Shown: piece by piece, positions 23,601-34,585 of the stretch
How positions within the stretch are numbered: the stretch's first letter is position 1
How the letters are laid out: each line of letters starts with the position of its first letter
DNA from: Tuctoria greenei
Taxonomy: Eukaryota > Streptophyta > Magnoliopsida > Poales > Poaceae
Assembly: GCA_036927565.1 (NCBI GenBank)
Contig: JAYESD010000008.1
Location: 113,940,279-114,004,278, forward strand
Length of the DNA stretch: 64,000 nt
Direction of reading: 5' to 3'
Translations under genes and position numbers: made by a program
The notes under the pieces: model-generated
The model's database searches: none
What the model was told of the DNA's origin: nothing
What the model saw: the letters and a program-made list of their open reading frames with translations, nothing else

Positions 23601-23884
23601 TCATTTTTGCTAAAGGTGCATGTTAGTCCAAGATCACATAATTGTGCAATAGAGAGTAAATTAAAACTAAGTGACTTAATGTACAATACATTGGAAATAG
23701 ATAAATCATTTGAAATAGCAATCTTACCTAACCCAATTACCTTCCCCTTAGAGTTATCACCAAAGGTGACTTGTTCATGATTGTCGGGGTTTTCTATGGT
23801 GGTGAACATACCATCATTGCCGGTCATATGTTGAGTGCACCCGCTATCGAGTACCCAATGCTTTCTTCCGGTTTTGTAGTTCAC
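20631..23884 (-). pseudogene. pol of copia element 3 (protease, integrase, RT, RNase H), nearly intact
   Basis: Minus strand. 23884-21668 is one open frame of 738 codons: protease WVLDSGCTQHMTG, GAG-pre-integrase HRRIAHIGMSKL, integrase with HMDLFGP, SDNDTEF and VVERKN (Asp, Asp, Glu with 35 residues between the last two, all present), an acidic Gln/Glu linker, and RT start (KARLVAKGFSQVEGLDF, DVKSAFLNG). The frame is lost at about 21668; the catalytic YVDD is encoded at about 21585-21596 in another frame, followed by a TAG near 21536. 21524-20631 gives the RT end and RNase H (GYSDLDFAGC, STAEAEYIAAG) to a normal stop. Two lesions, so inactive but recent. Confidence 0.9.
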
Positions 23885-23898
23885 CTACACACATGAAT

Positions 23899-26021
23899 TC
23901 AATTTTCGACTTTAGGCACCCAAGCCAACTTAGGTCCTTGTATGTGTGATACAAGTGTTTTTGGGACCCAAAGTTGCTTGGGGAGCTTCCCCTTCATGCC
24001 CTTTATGTAATTGCCAATGAACCTTGCCTTCACCTTGCCATCTACTTTACTCAAGAGATAATAATGATCATTGAAAGTAGACTTGTAGTTAGTAGGCAAT
24101 TTCGGAGAAGGTCGGTTGGGAAGAGGACACTCCCTTGTATGGTGACCGGTGACCTCACAATGTTGGCAATAGGAACCAACTTCCTTGATGAAGCTTGTTC
24201 TAAGCTTCGGTGAGGGCACCTTTCCTTTGTTAGGCACCGGGAACGATCCAAGTCCTCTCTTGTTGAAGGCCTTTGCTTGTTGGAAGAGGATTTCCTTGTG
24301 CTTGACTTCTTTTTTTGATAGTCTTGCCACACTAGTGCGGAGACTTTCAATTTCTTCCAACAAGTCCTTCGCCCTACCATTCTCTTTCAAAGGCAAAGAC
24401 TTGTGCAAGACATTAGTGACATGAGAAGTAATGGATACCTTATCATTAAGAGTTTGTTTCTTTATATTTTTCAATTCTTGATCAAGCACTTCATAAGCAA
24501 GGTTAAGTATTTGATGCTCTTGGATTAACTCATTGTGCTTACCCAAGAGTGCTTGGTGGGCTAAGTCAAGCTCATGATGATCTAGCTTGATTTGAGCCTT
24601 ATCCTCCTCAATTTGCTTGACATGGGATTTGAGCGTGTCATGCTCCTTAAGTATGCTTTCATACTTGTCAAGCAAATCGAGGTTAGCACTCTCAAGCTTA
24701 GCACGAGTTTCTTCAAGAGCCATAACCTTACTCTTTTCCCTCTTAATGAAGGTGTGATATTCATTTATTAATGAAGTTAAGTCATCGGGGGAAAGATCAT
24801 CATCGCTAGAATCATCACATACCTTGGTGTTACCTTTAGCCATGAGGCACATGGGAGGTGGATGAAGAGATGAGTCATCATTGTTGGCAATGGCAAGGCC
24901 GGCCAAACTTTCTTCTTCCTCTTCACTCTCTTCATCACTTGATTCTTCGTCGGTGATCCACTCATTTGCCTCACACATGAACACCTTTTGTGGTCCTTTT
25001 CTTTTCTTTGGGAAGAGTTTTGCTTTCTTGCCCTTGTCATGTTTCTCCCAAATGATCTTTGTTTGGGTTTGACCTCTTCTTCATCATCTTCACTATCTTC
25101 AAGCTTGCGATGCTTGCTCTTGTGGTTCTCTCTTCTTTTGTCCGGTTTTGGACAATCATAGGAGATGTGGCCTTGATCACCACAATTGTAGCAAGTCTTG
25201 TGGTCATCTCTCCTTGGTAGAAAAGCTTTCTTCTTGGGATCAAAGGTGTATCCCTTCTTGGCAATCTTGGAGTTCAAGCGAGAGAACTTTTTCATCATCA
25301 ATGCAAGCTCATCATCGTCATCTTCACTTGATGCTTGCTCTTCTTAACTTGAGCTAGGCGCAACCACTTTCTTTTTCTTGGGACTTGTTTTCTTGGTGGA
25401 GGCCTTTAGAGCAATTGTCTTTGAAGATGATTGCTCCATCATCCCAAGTACACTCATCTCATGAGCGTGAATTTCTCCAATAAGTTCTGAAACTTCAATG
25501 TGATCAAGAGATTCCTTTTGAAGCATGGAGTTGATGATGTTGTACTTTGGCTTAGGGAGGAGCATAAGAATCTTACGGCTGATGAGTCCCTTGCCAAGAG
25601 AAGCAATATCAAGAGAATTAATTTTTTCAATAAGCACATTTAAGCGAGAAAACATTTCATTGACATTTTCATGAGGTAGCATTTTGAACTCATCATATTT
25701 GGCTTTAAGCATATGATATTTTAGTTCTTTGACACGAGAAGAACCCTCATGAATTTCTATCAAGCACGCCCAAATTTCACAAGCTTTCTCTTTGCTAGCA
25801 ATCCTAGCAAATACATCTTGACTAATACATTCATAGATTGCATTTCTAGCTTTAGCATCCCACTTGATTTGATCACCAACATAATTGTGCTCACCAAACC
25901 CCGCATGGGTCGCTTCCCATACCTCGAGAGCAATAGCCTCTAGATAAGCACGCATGTGTGCTTTCCAATAGGCAAAGTTCTTGCCCTCGAAGATAGGAAC
26001 CGAACCCCCAATCTTGGCCAT
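23899..26021 (-). pseudogene. gag of copia element 3, broken
   Basis: Minus strand from ATG 26021. The Gag/UBN2 core (MAKIGGSVPIFEGKNFAYWK...) is open to a TAA at 25344. The next part (25301-25080) has an intact CCHC zinc knuckle (CYNCGDQGHISYDCP); a frameshift near 25070 leads to 24984-23899, which has acidic Glu/Asp runs, a long coiled coil (24790-24330) and a second Cys/His cluster CQHCEVTGHHTRECP, ending in WVPK repeats. Gag forms the virus-like particle and binds genomic RNA. A second knuckle far from the first is not seen in the gags of elements 1 and 2 here. Confidence 0.87.
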
Positions 26022-26067
26022 TTTAGCTCTCTAGCGGTGAAGCTAGAATGATCCAATGAGCAACCTT

Positions 26068-26079
26068 GCTCTGATACCA
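26068..26079 (-). promoter_or_regulatory. Primer binding site of element 3
   Basis: Minus strand TGGTATCAGAGC, 2 bases inside the LTR; complement of initiator Met-tRNA 3' end. Confidence 0.92.
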
Positions 26080-26081
26080 AT

Positions 26082-27524
26082 TGTAAGGATCGAATGCCCA
26101 AGAGGGAGGGTGAATTGGGCTTCTTTTCAAAAATTAAAGCAATAAAACTTAATTACTAAAAGCCCAATTCCCTATGCAAACAACCTATGCATTCAAGTGA
26201 ATAGTAACTTTGCGATATATAAATGCATAAGTGTAAGGGGAGAGGAAAAAAGCGCAAACTCCCGAGGAGACACGAAGGCACGGAGATTTATCCCGTGGTT
26301 CGGCAAGATCGTCAAGATCTTCCTACATCCACGTTGTGGCACCCACCAAAGGGTATAGCCACTCCCAAGTCACCGAGACCAGGGATCTTCACTATACTTC
26401 TCCGTTCGCCAACCTTGGCAAGGTGGAGCTCAAGCCTTGTACAAGTTGGATCCTTCGGGCTTTCACAACCGTCTTGGCAAGCTCCAGAAGGCTCTCTCCA
26501 ATACAATCACCAAGGGAGACTCCCTTACAGCTCTCACTACACTAGAGATTCCAATCACAAAGAATGGAAGCACACAAGCACTATCTCTAGCAAGTTCTAG
26601 CCTATCTTTTGGTGTGTAAGTGGTGTAGATGATCTAGAAGTGTTAGCTCAACGTCTTGAATGCTTGAGAATGTGTAGAGTAGCTCTGGTTGTCAAGACCT
26701 GTCGAATAGACTGGTTGAAGGGGTATAAATAGCCAGCCTCCACGAAATAGCCGTTGGAAAAGTAGGCTGACATCACTGTTCTGCGAACACCGGATGATCC
26801 GATGCTCCCCCTTCAGTTATCATCGGTCAAATCCAAATTAGCTGATGTCACTGTGTCAGATATGACCGTTGTTAGACTGATGTTACCCTTGCCTTCTCAT
26901 CGGATGATCCGGTGGTACTTCATCCAGAATTAGTTCAGAATTGATGCTTACTGGAGTGATCGACCGATGTGTTCATTGTTGTACATCGGATGGTCCGGTG
27001 TTACACTTGGTCTAGGGAGATTGCTTACTGTATTAATGGACCGATGTAACATGCCATTCATCATCGGATGATCCGGTGAGTACTTAGTTTTGAGGTCTTC
27101 TTCTTCTGCTGAACCAACTCGACCGATGTGTTGTTTTCTGGAATCATCGGTTGATCCGGTGAGTTGATTTTGTTTGCTTCGAGTTGTTCTAAGTGATTCT
27201 TTTGGAATTTGCTCGGTTGACCTCTTAGGCATTGGTTGGAAATATTCTTTTGATGATTATCAAGCATTGAGTGCTGTCAATTTTGGTTGAATAATTTTGA
27301 CATGTGAGCTTTTACTTCTAATCTTCATAAACATTGATTGATCTCATAGAATGATTGTTAGGGGTCTCCAATTATATCCAATGAGCAGTAGATGATATTC
27401 ATATAGATTTCATTTGAGTGTGATGAGTGATATGGGAGACCTTGCATCCACAAATTCATTAGTAAAATCCAATGGTTGTCATTAATCACCGAAACCATAC
27501 CTCATGGGGGCCTAGATGCTTTCA
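26082..27524 (-). repeat. 5' LTR of copia element 3
   Basis: 1443 bases, near-identical to 15382-16825. TATA-like signal on the minus strand at 26724-26731; CGGATGATCCG palindromes at about 26785-27170. Bounded on the right by actag (27525-27529). Confidence 0.93.
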
Positions 27525-28311
27525 ACTAGTCCGGCCTTAGACCACGGACTAGTCCGGCCCTATGGGACCACTGACCCCCTGGTCAGTTCCCGACAACTGC
27601 CACACTGAGCAACGATCGTCACGCTACCCGCCAAATTTCCAAATTCAAACGGTCACTAGACACCGGACTAGTCCGGTCAACAACGGACTAGTCCAAAGTA
27701 GAACAGAACCACTTGGTCCGTCCCAAAACGGACTCTTCTGGGTCGCTCTGGACTAGTCCGGCCACAGGGGCGGACTAGTCCGGCCCCTAGGGTTTTCTCT
27801 CGGTTTGTCACACTAAGTCCCAAACGGACAAGTCTGCCCAAACGGACAAGTCCGAACGACTCTAGAGAGCTTTGGTCCGTCCAAAAACGGATAAGTCCGG
27901 ACTTCTCGGACTTAGCTCCAAAATCACTCGGGGACACTCCTGAGACATTTGCTCCAACCAAAAACGGACTTGTCTGCCACGGGCGGACTAGTCCGGCCTC
28001 CTAGGGTTTTTCTCATTTTAGGCTTCCCACTTAGGTTTTTCTCTAAATCACCACTTTGAGCCCCTTGGTTTAATCTCAATGCACATGATACAACCACCCT
28101 CTCACATGATACGGCTCATATAAGATCAATACCATAGAAACCCTAATTTCTACGCTTGAGTCTTTGACGCCTGTTTTCTCCTTTTCCTTTTTGAGGGTTT
28201 TCATCTCATTTCAATCCTTGTACCTGTGCTTAAGATCAACTTAGCTCATTAGCCTCTTAATTGTCATCATCAATCATCCAAACCCCACAGGGATGCCTAG
28301 ATGCACTTTCA
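27525..28311 (-). repeat. 3' LTR of element 2, U3 side (second piece)
   Basis: Continues the LTR after element 3 and matches 37745-38557. 27525-28010 is dense in CGGACTAGTCCG and CGGACAAGTCCG-type repeats. The LTR start (minus strand TGAAAGTGCATCTAGG) is at 28311. Confidence 0.88.
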
Positions 28312-28341
28312 ATCTCCCCCTTTTTGGTGAATTGATGACAA
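28261..28341 (-). promoter_or_regulatory. Polypurine tract inside an inverted repeat, element 2
   Basis: The tract AAAAAGGGGGAGAT (minus) is at 28312-28325. Arms 28261-28282 and 28323-28341 are imperfect reverse complements with small indels, the equivalent of the arms in elements 1 and 3. Confidence 0.6.
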
Positions 28342-28815
28342 CACATTAAGACTTCAACACCAAGGATAATATTTTGTTTTCATAAAATGTATTTGTATGA
28401 GTGACTCCCCCTCAATGTATTCATCATGAGTAAGAGAGATTGAGAGAGTTCTCATACATATACATGTTATGGTGGGGTGCCTAAGTGATGTGTTCATAAA
28501 GTGTGATAAGACAATGATTATGCAAAATAGACATTAAAATGAGGCAACACATCACAAATTTAGGCAAGATACATGAATACTTAAATACATATATTAAGTC
28601 TTACAATACAACTTGAATTGAGGTTTAAAACATAAGTCCAACATAGATCAATACTCTCAAACATCAACATTAATCTATTTTATCTATCCCCCTTCATCTC
28701 TCCCCCTATGTCTCTCCCGTGGATCTAAGATCCCGTCAAGCTATCTCCTCGCTATCTCTCCCCCTTTGACATCAAGACACCAAAAAGGAAAAGAAGATAG
28801 GAAGAGCCCTTAGGA
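28342..28815 (-). other. ORF3-to-PPT region of element 2
   Basis: AT-rich noncoding DNA from 28342 to 28690, nothing recognised. Purine runs on the minus strand occur at 28690-28765. The block shared with elements 1 and 3 is at 28755-28788 (minus: TTTTTGGTGTCTTGATG, then TCAAAGGGGGAGAGA), 28 bases after the ORF3 stop. Confidence 0.6.
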
Positions 28816-30437
28816 CTACTCATCGTCGGAGTCTGAGTCATCATTGATGCCTTGGGGCTCGCTGTCGCTCTCCGAAGCCTCCGGATCCTCGGTCGGGGTC
28901 GCGGTGGAAGTCCCAGCTTCTCCAAATTCAGCGAGCTCTTTGGTAGTGAACTCGGGAAAGGAAGTGAGCTCAGCATCGCTCTCCTCGGCGGGGGACATAG
29001 GGATGTCCATCTTATCGCACATCGCCTTGAGATACTTCTCATTGCGATGCTCCATGTGACGTTGCCAAATTTCAGTCTTCCGACACGAAGAAAAGAGAGC
29101 TTTGAAGCACTTGAAGAAGCCGCTTCCGCATTGTGTCGAAGGCGGAGGTGGTGGAGGAGATGGCACGAAGCGAGAGGAAGAAACGCGAGGATCTGCATTC
29201 TTCCTCCGAGGGGCAGCTGGCTCCGGAGGAGGGAGTTGTGGTCAAAGCCTCCGGTGAATGATATCTTTCTTGAATGTGAGCCGGGAGATCTTCTCGATCA
29301 TGTATAATGTACGGAGCGTATCCACATGATCGGTTGGGGGTGTGAGAGATGTTGAAGATGCCATCAAAGATATAGTCCACCACATTGAAGCGGACATCTC
29401 CATCAATGAGGACCATTAAGTGCCTCAAATTGCCTTGAATTATCCCCGAATCTCCATCCTTGTGGGCAATTGTCTCTTTGAGGACCCGGTTGAGCACACT
29501 ATAGAAGGGCTTGATATTTCTGATGTGCCCGGCCTCATACTGTCCATGACTTGGATACATATACTCCAATGTGTCCTGATCAACTGGCTTCAGATTGGAA
29601 ATGATGATCTCATTATCCAGTTGATCCTCCAACTCAAGCAACTGGGCAAACTCCCAAAAGGTGGTAGAGTACTGCTCTCCATGTGTCATCCAGGTGATCC
29701 TCCTGTCCCCATCGGTGTGGAAGTAAAGGGTGGAGTAGAACTGAGTGATGACCTCCACATTCCAGTCGTACTGGAAAGCCATAAGCTTCTTCAGACCATG
29801 CCTCTCGACAGCCTCAATCACAGCATTGAAGGCTTGATGCTCTTTCTGGGCCATGTAATCCCAGTCGATCCATTGAGCATCTGTGACAGGAGTTTGCTTG
29901 TTCATATAGACCGTCCTGTAGTAGTCACAGTGGAAGTCACACCAGAACCGGGGATCCACCGTGCTCCTGTCACGCTGATAAACATTTATCTTCCTCAACT
30001 TGCGTGCCTTCTCAGCCCCCCTTGCCCTTGAAGATGTTGACATCAAAGGCAGCTGCACGATTTGGGTTCCGTGCAGGAGAGGACATCCTCAAGGGGCCAA
30101 TGGGTTGTGGGGCACCCTTCTTCAATTTGCTTGCAGCCTTCTTGGCCACAGTCACCCTCTTCTTGGGTGCAGCATCAATAGGGGCCTTGCCCTTATCTTT
30201 GGAGGATCTTGCCCCCTGGCACTTGGCTTGCTCACCCAAGGTCACAAGCCTCTTCCTCTTTGGGGCAGCCTTGGCAACAGCTAAGTTGTGCTCCCCACGC
30301 TGCATCTTCTTTGCCCTCTGAGAGGCAAAGTACGCAGCAGCCATCTCTTGATCCCCTCTTTGTTTCCGGCGGAAGAGAGCCTGCTTCTCCGCTTTGATCT
30401 CAGAGTCGGAGGGAGGAACGTACTCATTGTCCGACAT
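28816..30437 (-). pseudogene. ORF3 of copia element 2, helical plant transposon domain, two frameshifts
   Basis: Minus strand from ATG 30437. Start MSDNEYVPPSDSEIK, then a Lys/Arg-rich part to about 30012 where the frame shifts. The core (30000-29270: RFWCDFHCDYYRTVY, QWIDWDYM, FYSTLYFHTDGDRRITWM, FNISHTPNRSCGYAPYI) aligns clearly with ORF3 of element 1. A second shift near 29150 leads to a frame with the shared motif FFKCFKALFSSCRK (29077-29118) and an acidic Asp/Ser tail ending at 28816. No membrane segment. Function unknown; the same product type as at 8710-10263. Confidence 0.75.
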
Positions 30438-31347
30438 GATTGCTGACAAGAGAGGCACAGAAAGTTGGATAAGTCCAGAGAGTCAAGATAAATTGGGGCA
30501 ATTCACAAAATCAACCTAGGTTAGAGTTTCCACTGTGTAACCCAGACTTGTCCGCCCAGGGGCTGGACTAGTCCGCACTAGGTCGGACTTGTCCGCCCTG
30601 TGGCTGGACTAGTCCGGTTCACACAGCAATAACCCTAATCTAGGGAAATTTTGCAAAAACTACGGATCCTACCACAAAAATGGAGCTATATGATCACATT
30701 GATGTGTACAACAACATTTGTGAAAAAGTTTATATCAAAGGACCAAAAAGAATTGAATTCCAAGGATTTTGGAGTTAGGTCAAGAATACCTCTTCAAATC
30801 TTCAATTTGATGAAATGAGAGTGAGGGAGTTGTCTCCGATGCTTGGGGAAAGGTTCCTAAGCACCTTGGGGCTTCAATCCACTGATGGGAATCGAGATTT
30901 GGGGGATGGACTCAAATATCGTCGTTGGGGAGGCGGTTTTCGAGTGTTTTGGAGAGAGAGTGTTTGAACGGGAGTGAGGAGGTCGAGGGCACCCTGGGGA
31001 GGTTAAGTCACCAAGGGCCAGACTAGTCTGGTCAGGGACCTGGACTTGTCCGGCATCCGGACTAGGTCTGGACAACTCATACCACCGGACTAGTCCGGTA
31101 CTAGGAGCGGACTAGTCCGATCCTAAGACTTAAAACTCCTATATATTGAGTTTTGAGTGGAGATTTGATCCTTTTGGACTATATTTCACAAAAGGTCTTT
31201 GTAAATATGGTCAGTAAGCAATCAATAATCAAACTATGACCATGATTCACAAGGATTCAATACAAAATAATTTGTGGAAAAATTGAGGAGGATGAGTTTT
31301 TCGCAAGCATGCGTGAATTTTGAATATTGCAATCAGATGTGCAAGAC
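30438..31347 (-). other. pol-ORF3 spacer of element 2
   Basis: Noncoding. CGGACTAGTCCG-type palindromes at about 30540-30625 and 31015-31125, matching the position of those in element 1. The part between (30780-31000) is purine/pyrimidine rich with no clear ORF; 31130-31347 is AT-rich. Confidence 0.55.
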
Positions 31348-34300
31348 TTAAGCCACATTTCGAGAATCCAAGATATTTAGCTCACTCCTAAGTTCACAAA
31401 ACCTTTTCTCATCTAGGGGATTGGTAAAGATATCGGCCAATTGTTTATCGGTTCTCACATGGGAAATTGCAATGTCTCCTTTGATAGAGTGATCTCTCAA
31501 GAAGTGGTGGCGTATATCGATGTGCTTGGTCCCTGAGTGTTCAATTGGATTGTGAGCTATTTTGATGGCACTCTCATTGTCACATAGGAGAGGATATGGC
31601 GCAAGTTTATGCCATAGTCCCTAAGAGTTTGTCGCATCCAAAGAAGTTGTGCACAACAACTTCCGGCGGTGACATACTCCGCTTCGGCTGTGAAAAGTGC
31701 AATGGAGTTTTGTTTCTTTGAGGACCATGACACTAGAGATCTACCAAGGAATTGGCAAGTTCCCGGTGTACTCTTCCTATCAACTTTGCACCCCGCATAG
31801 TCCGCATCGGAATATCCAATGAGGTTAAACTTAGAGCCTTTGGGGTACCAAAGTCCTAGGCTTGGTGTGTGAACCGAATATCTAAGAATTCTCTTAACGA
31901 TGATCAAATGACACACCCTTGGAGCAGCTTGAAATCTAGAACACATACACACACTAAGCATGATATCGGGCCTAGATGCACATAAGTACAACAATGAGCC
32001 TATCATAGAACAATATACCTTTTGGTCTACACTTGTACCATCTTCATTGAGATCGAGATGCCCATTGGTTGCCATAGGAGTCTTGATGGGTTTGGCCTTG
32101 TCCATGTCAAACTTCTTGAGTATGTCTTGAGTGTACTTGGTTTGACTAATGAACGTACCTTCCTTGAGTTGATTCACTTACAAACCTAGAAAGAACTTCA
32201 ACTCCCCCATCATGGACATCTCGAATCTTTCCGTCATTATCTTGGAAAACTCATCACAAAAGGCTTTGTTAGTAGAACCAAATATAATATCATCGACATA
32301 TATTTGGCAAACAAAAAAAAATCATCATTAAAGTACTTAGTGAATAGAGTATAGTCTGCCTTCCCGATTTTAAAACCATTTTGAGTTAGAAAGTCTCTAA
32401 TGCACTCATACCAAGCTTTAGAAGCTTGTTTGAGTCCATAGAGAGCCTTACGCAATTTGTACACATGGTTTGGGAATTCTTCATCTTCAAATCCGGGGGG
32501 TTGCTCCACATATACTTCTTCCTTGATTGGACCATTGAGGAATGCACTCTTGACGTCCATTTGATATAGCTTAAAATCATGGTGAGTAGCAAATGCAAGT
32601 AATATACGAATTGATTCAAGCCTAGCTATGGGAGCAAAGGTTTCTTTGAAATCCAAACCTTCGACTTGTGAGTACCCTTTGGCCACAAGTCATGCCTTGT
32701 TCCTTGTAACCACCCCATGTTCATCTTGTTTGTTGCGGAACACCCATTTGGTCCCTACAACATTTGCATTTGGCCTCTTCACAAGCTCCCATAGTTTATT
32801 TCTCTCGAAGTTGTTGAGCTCTTCTTGCATGGCCATCACCCAATCCGGATCTCGTAGTGCTTCTTCAACCTTGTGGGGCTCCAAGGAAGAAACAAAAGAG
32901 TAATGTTCACAAAAATTTACAACACGAGATCGAGTAGTTACCCCCTTGGAGATGTCTCCAAGTATATTGTCAACGGGGTGGTCCCGTTGGACGCTTTGAT
33001 GCACTCTTGGGTGAGGTGCTTGAGGTCTTGATTCATCATCTTGGTCTTCCTCATTCTCATTGTCTCCCCCTTGATTGATGCCTTCATTTTCATCTTCTTG
33101 AAGCGCATCTTGGGGAGGTTGATCTTGATCATTTAAGGAAGAGCTTGCTTGATGTATAGGATGGTTACTTGTGACTTGAGGTTGCTCTTGTGGTTGTATG
33201 TCTCCAAGTGCCATCCTTCCTATCACCACTTGTGGAGCTTCTTCTTGATGTAGCACATGACGATCAACTTGCTCCACTTGGGAGCTATTAGTCTCATCAA
33301 ACACTACGTCACGTGCTACTTCAACAATTCCGGAGGATTTGTTAAAGACACGATAGGCGTAAGTGTTTGAGTCATAACCAAGCAAGAAACCCTCATCAGA
33401 CTTAGAAGCAAACTTCGAAGTCCTAGGCTTCTTGTTAAGAATGTAGCATTTGCTCCCAAAAACACGAAAGTAAGAGATGTTGGGTTTGTTACCGGTCAGG
33501 AGCTCATATAACGTCTTCTTAAGTATGCGGTGAAGGTACAACCGGTTTATGGCATGGCAAGCGGTGTTGACCGCTTCCGCCCAAAACCGGTCCGACGTCT
33601 TGTACTCATCAAGCATGGTTCTTGACATCTCAATTAGAGTCCTATTTTTCCTCTCGGCCACCCCATTTTGTTGAGGGGAGTAGGGGGCCGAGAACTCATG
33701 CTTGATGCCTTCTTCATCCAAAAATTCTTCAACTTGGGTGTTCTTGAATTCGGTGCCATTGACACTCCTAATGGTCTTGATACTCAAGGAGAACTCATTT
33801 TGAGCTCTCTTCAAGTATCTCTTGAGGACACCTTGAGTCTCGCTCTTGTCACGCAAAAAGAACACCCAAGTGAAACGTGAAAAATCATCAACAATAACAA
33901 GACTATATTTATTACCACCAATACTAATGTAGGCGATTGGACCGAAGAGATCCATGTGTAGAAGCTCCAATGGTCTTGATGTTGTCATAATGTTCTTGGA
34001 TGGATGAGGTGCTCCAACTTGCTTTCCGGCTTGGCATGCGCTACATGGCCTATCCTTTTCAAACACAACATTCTTTAAACCACGGATGTGATCGTCCTTT
34101 AGGAGTTTTTGCAAATTTCTCATTCCAACATGGGCTAGCCTCCTATGCAAAAGTCATCCCATGTTAGTTTTCGCAATTAAGCATGTATCAAGTTGGGCTT
34201 TATCCGCGGAGAAATCCACAAGATAGAGCTTTCCCTTGAGTACACCCTTAAAGGCAATTGAGTCATTGCTTCTCCTTGTGACGGTTACACCCTCGTTAGT

Positions 34301-34565
34301 GAATAAACAATTGTAACCTTTGTCACATAGTTGTGATATGGACAAGAGGTTATAATCAAGTGAATCAACATGTAAGACATTTGAAAGAGTATGATTAGAG
34401 GATATAGCAATTTTACCGGTGCCAAGGATTTTTCCTTGGCTACTGTCCCCAAAATAGATTCCTCACTTGGATATTCATTAAGCTCATACTCTACAAACAT
34501 CTTCCTCTCTCCGGTCATATGATTTGTGCATCGACTATCAAGGACCCACTTGGTTCCACAGGAGG
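31348..34565 (-). pseudogene. pol of copia element 2, broken
   Basis: Minus strand, ends at TAA 31348-31350. Protease active site reads DSR instead of DSG (34531-34539). Integrase (34150-33600 region) has HMDLFGP and VAERKN, but the second catalytic Asp is Val (codon 33761-33763). A 486-codon frame 34150-32690 covers GAG-pre-integrase to the start of RT; RT goes on in another frame (32686-32237). A run of nine A at 32313-32321 puts the YVDD (about 32288-32300) out of frame with the upstream part. RNase H is at 32177-31348 (GYSDADYAGC). Close relative of pol in element 1. Confidence 0.88.
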
Positions 34566-34585
34566 AATATGCCTACAAGAAAGAT

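Larger units (their letters stand above)
15382..27524 (-). mobile_element. Copia element 3 (SIRE/Maximus-type) with third ORF, youngest insertion
   Basis: Minus strand, 12.1 kb. 5' LTR 26082-27524, primer site 26068-26079, gag 23899-26021, pol 20631-23884, ORF3 17186-19364, purine tract, 3' LTR 15382-16825. Perfect target duplication actag at 15377-15381 and 27525-27529, inside an LTR of element 2. In 180 LTR bases compared (from 15421 and 26121) five differ. The reading frames are the longest in the window and the protease and integrase catalytic residues are intact, fitting a recent insertion. Its LTR palindromes are CGGATGATCCG-type, unlike the CGGACTAGTCCG type of elements 1 and 2. Confidence 0.93.
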
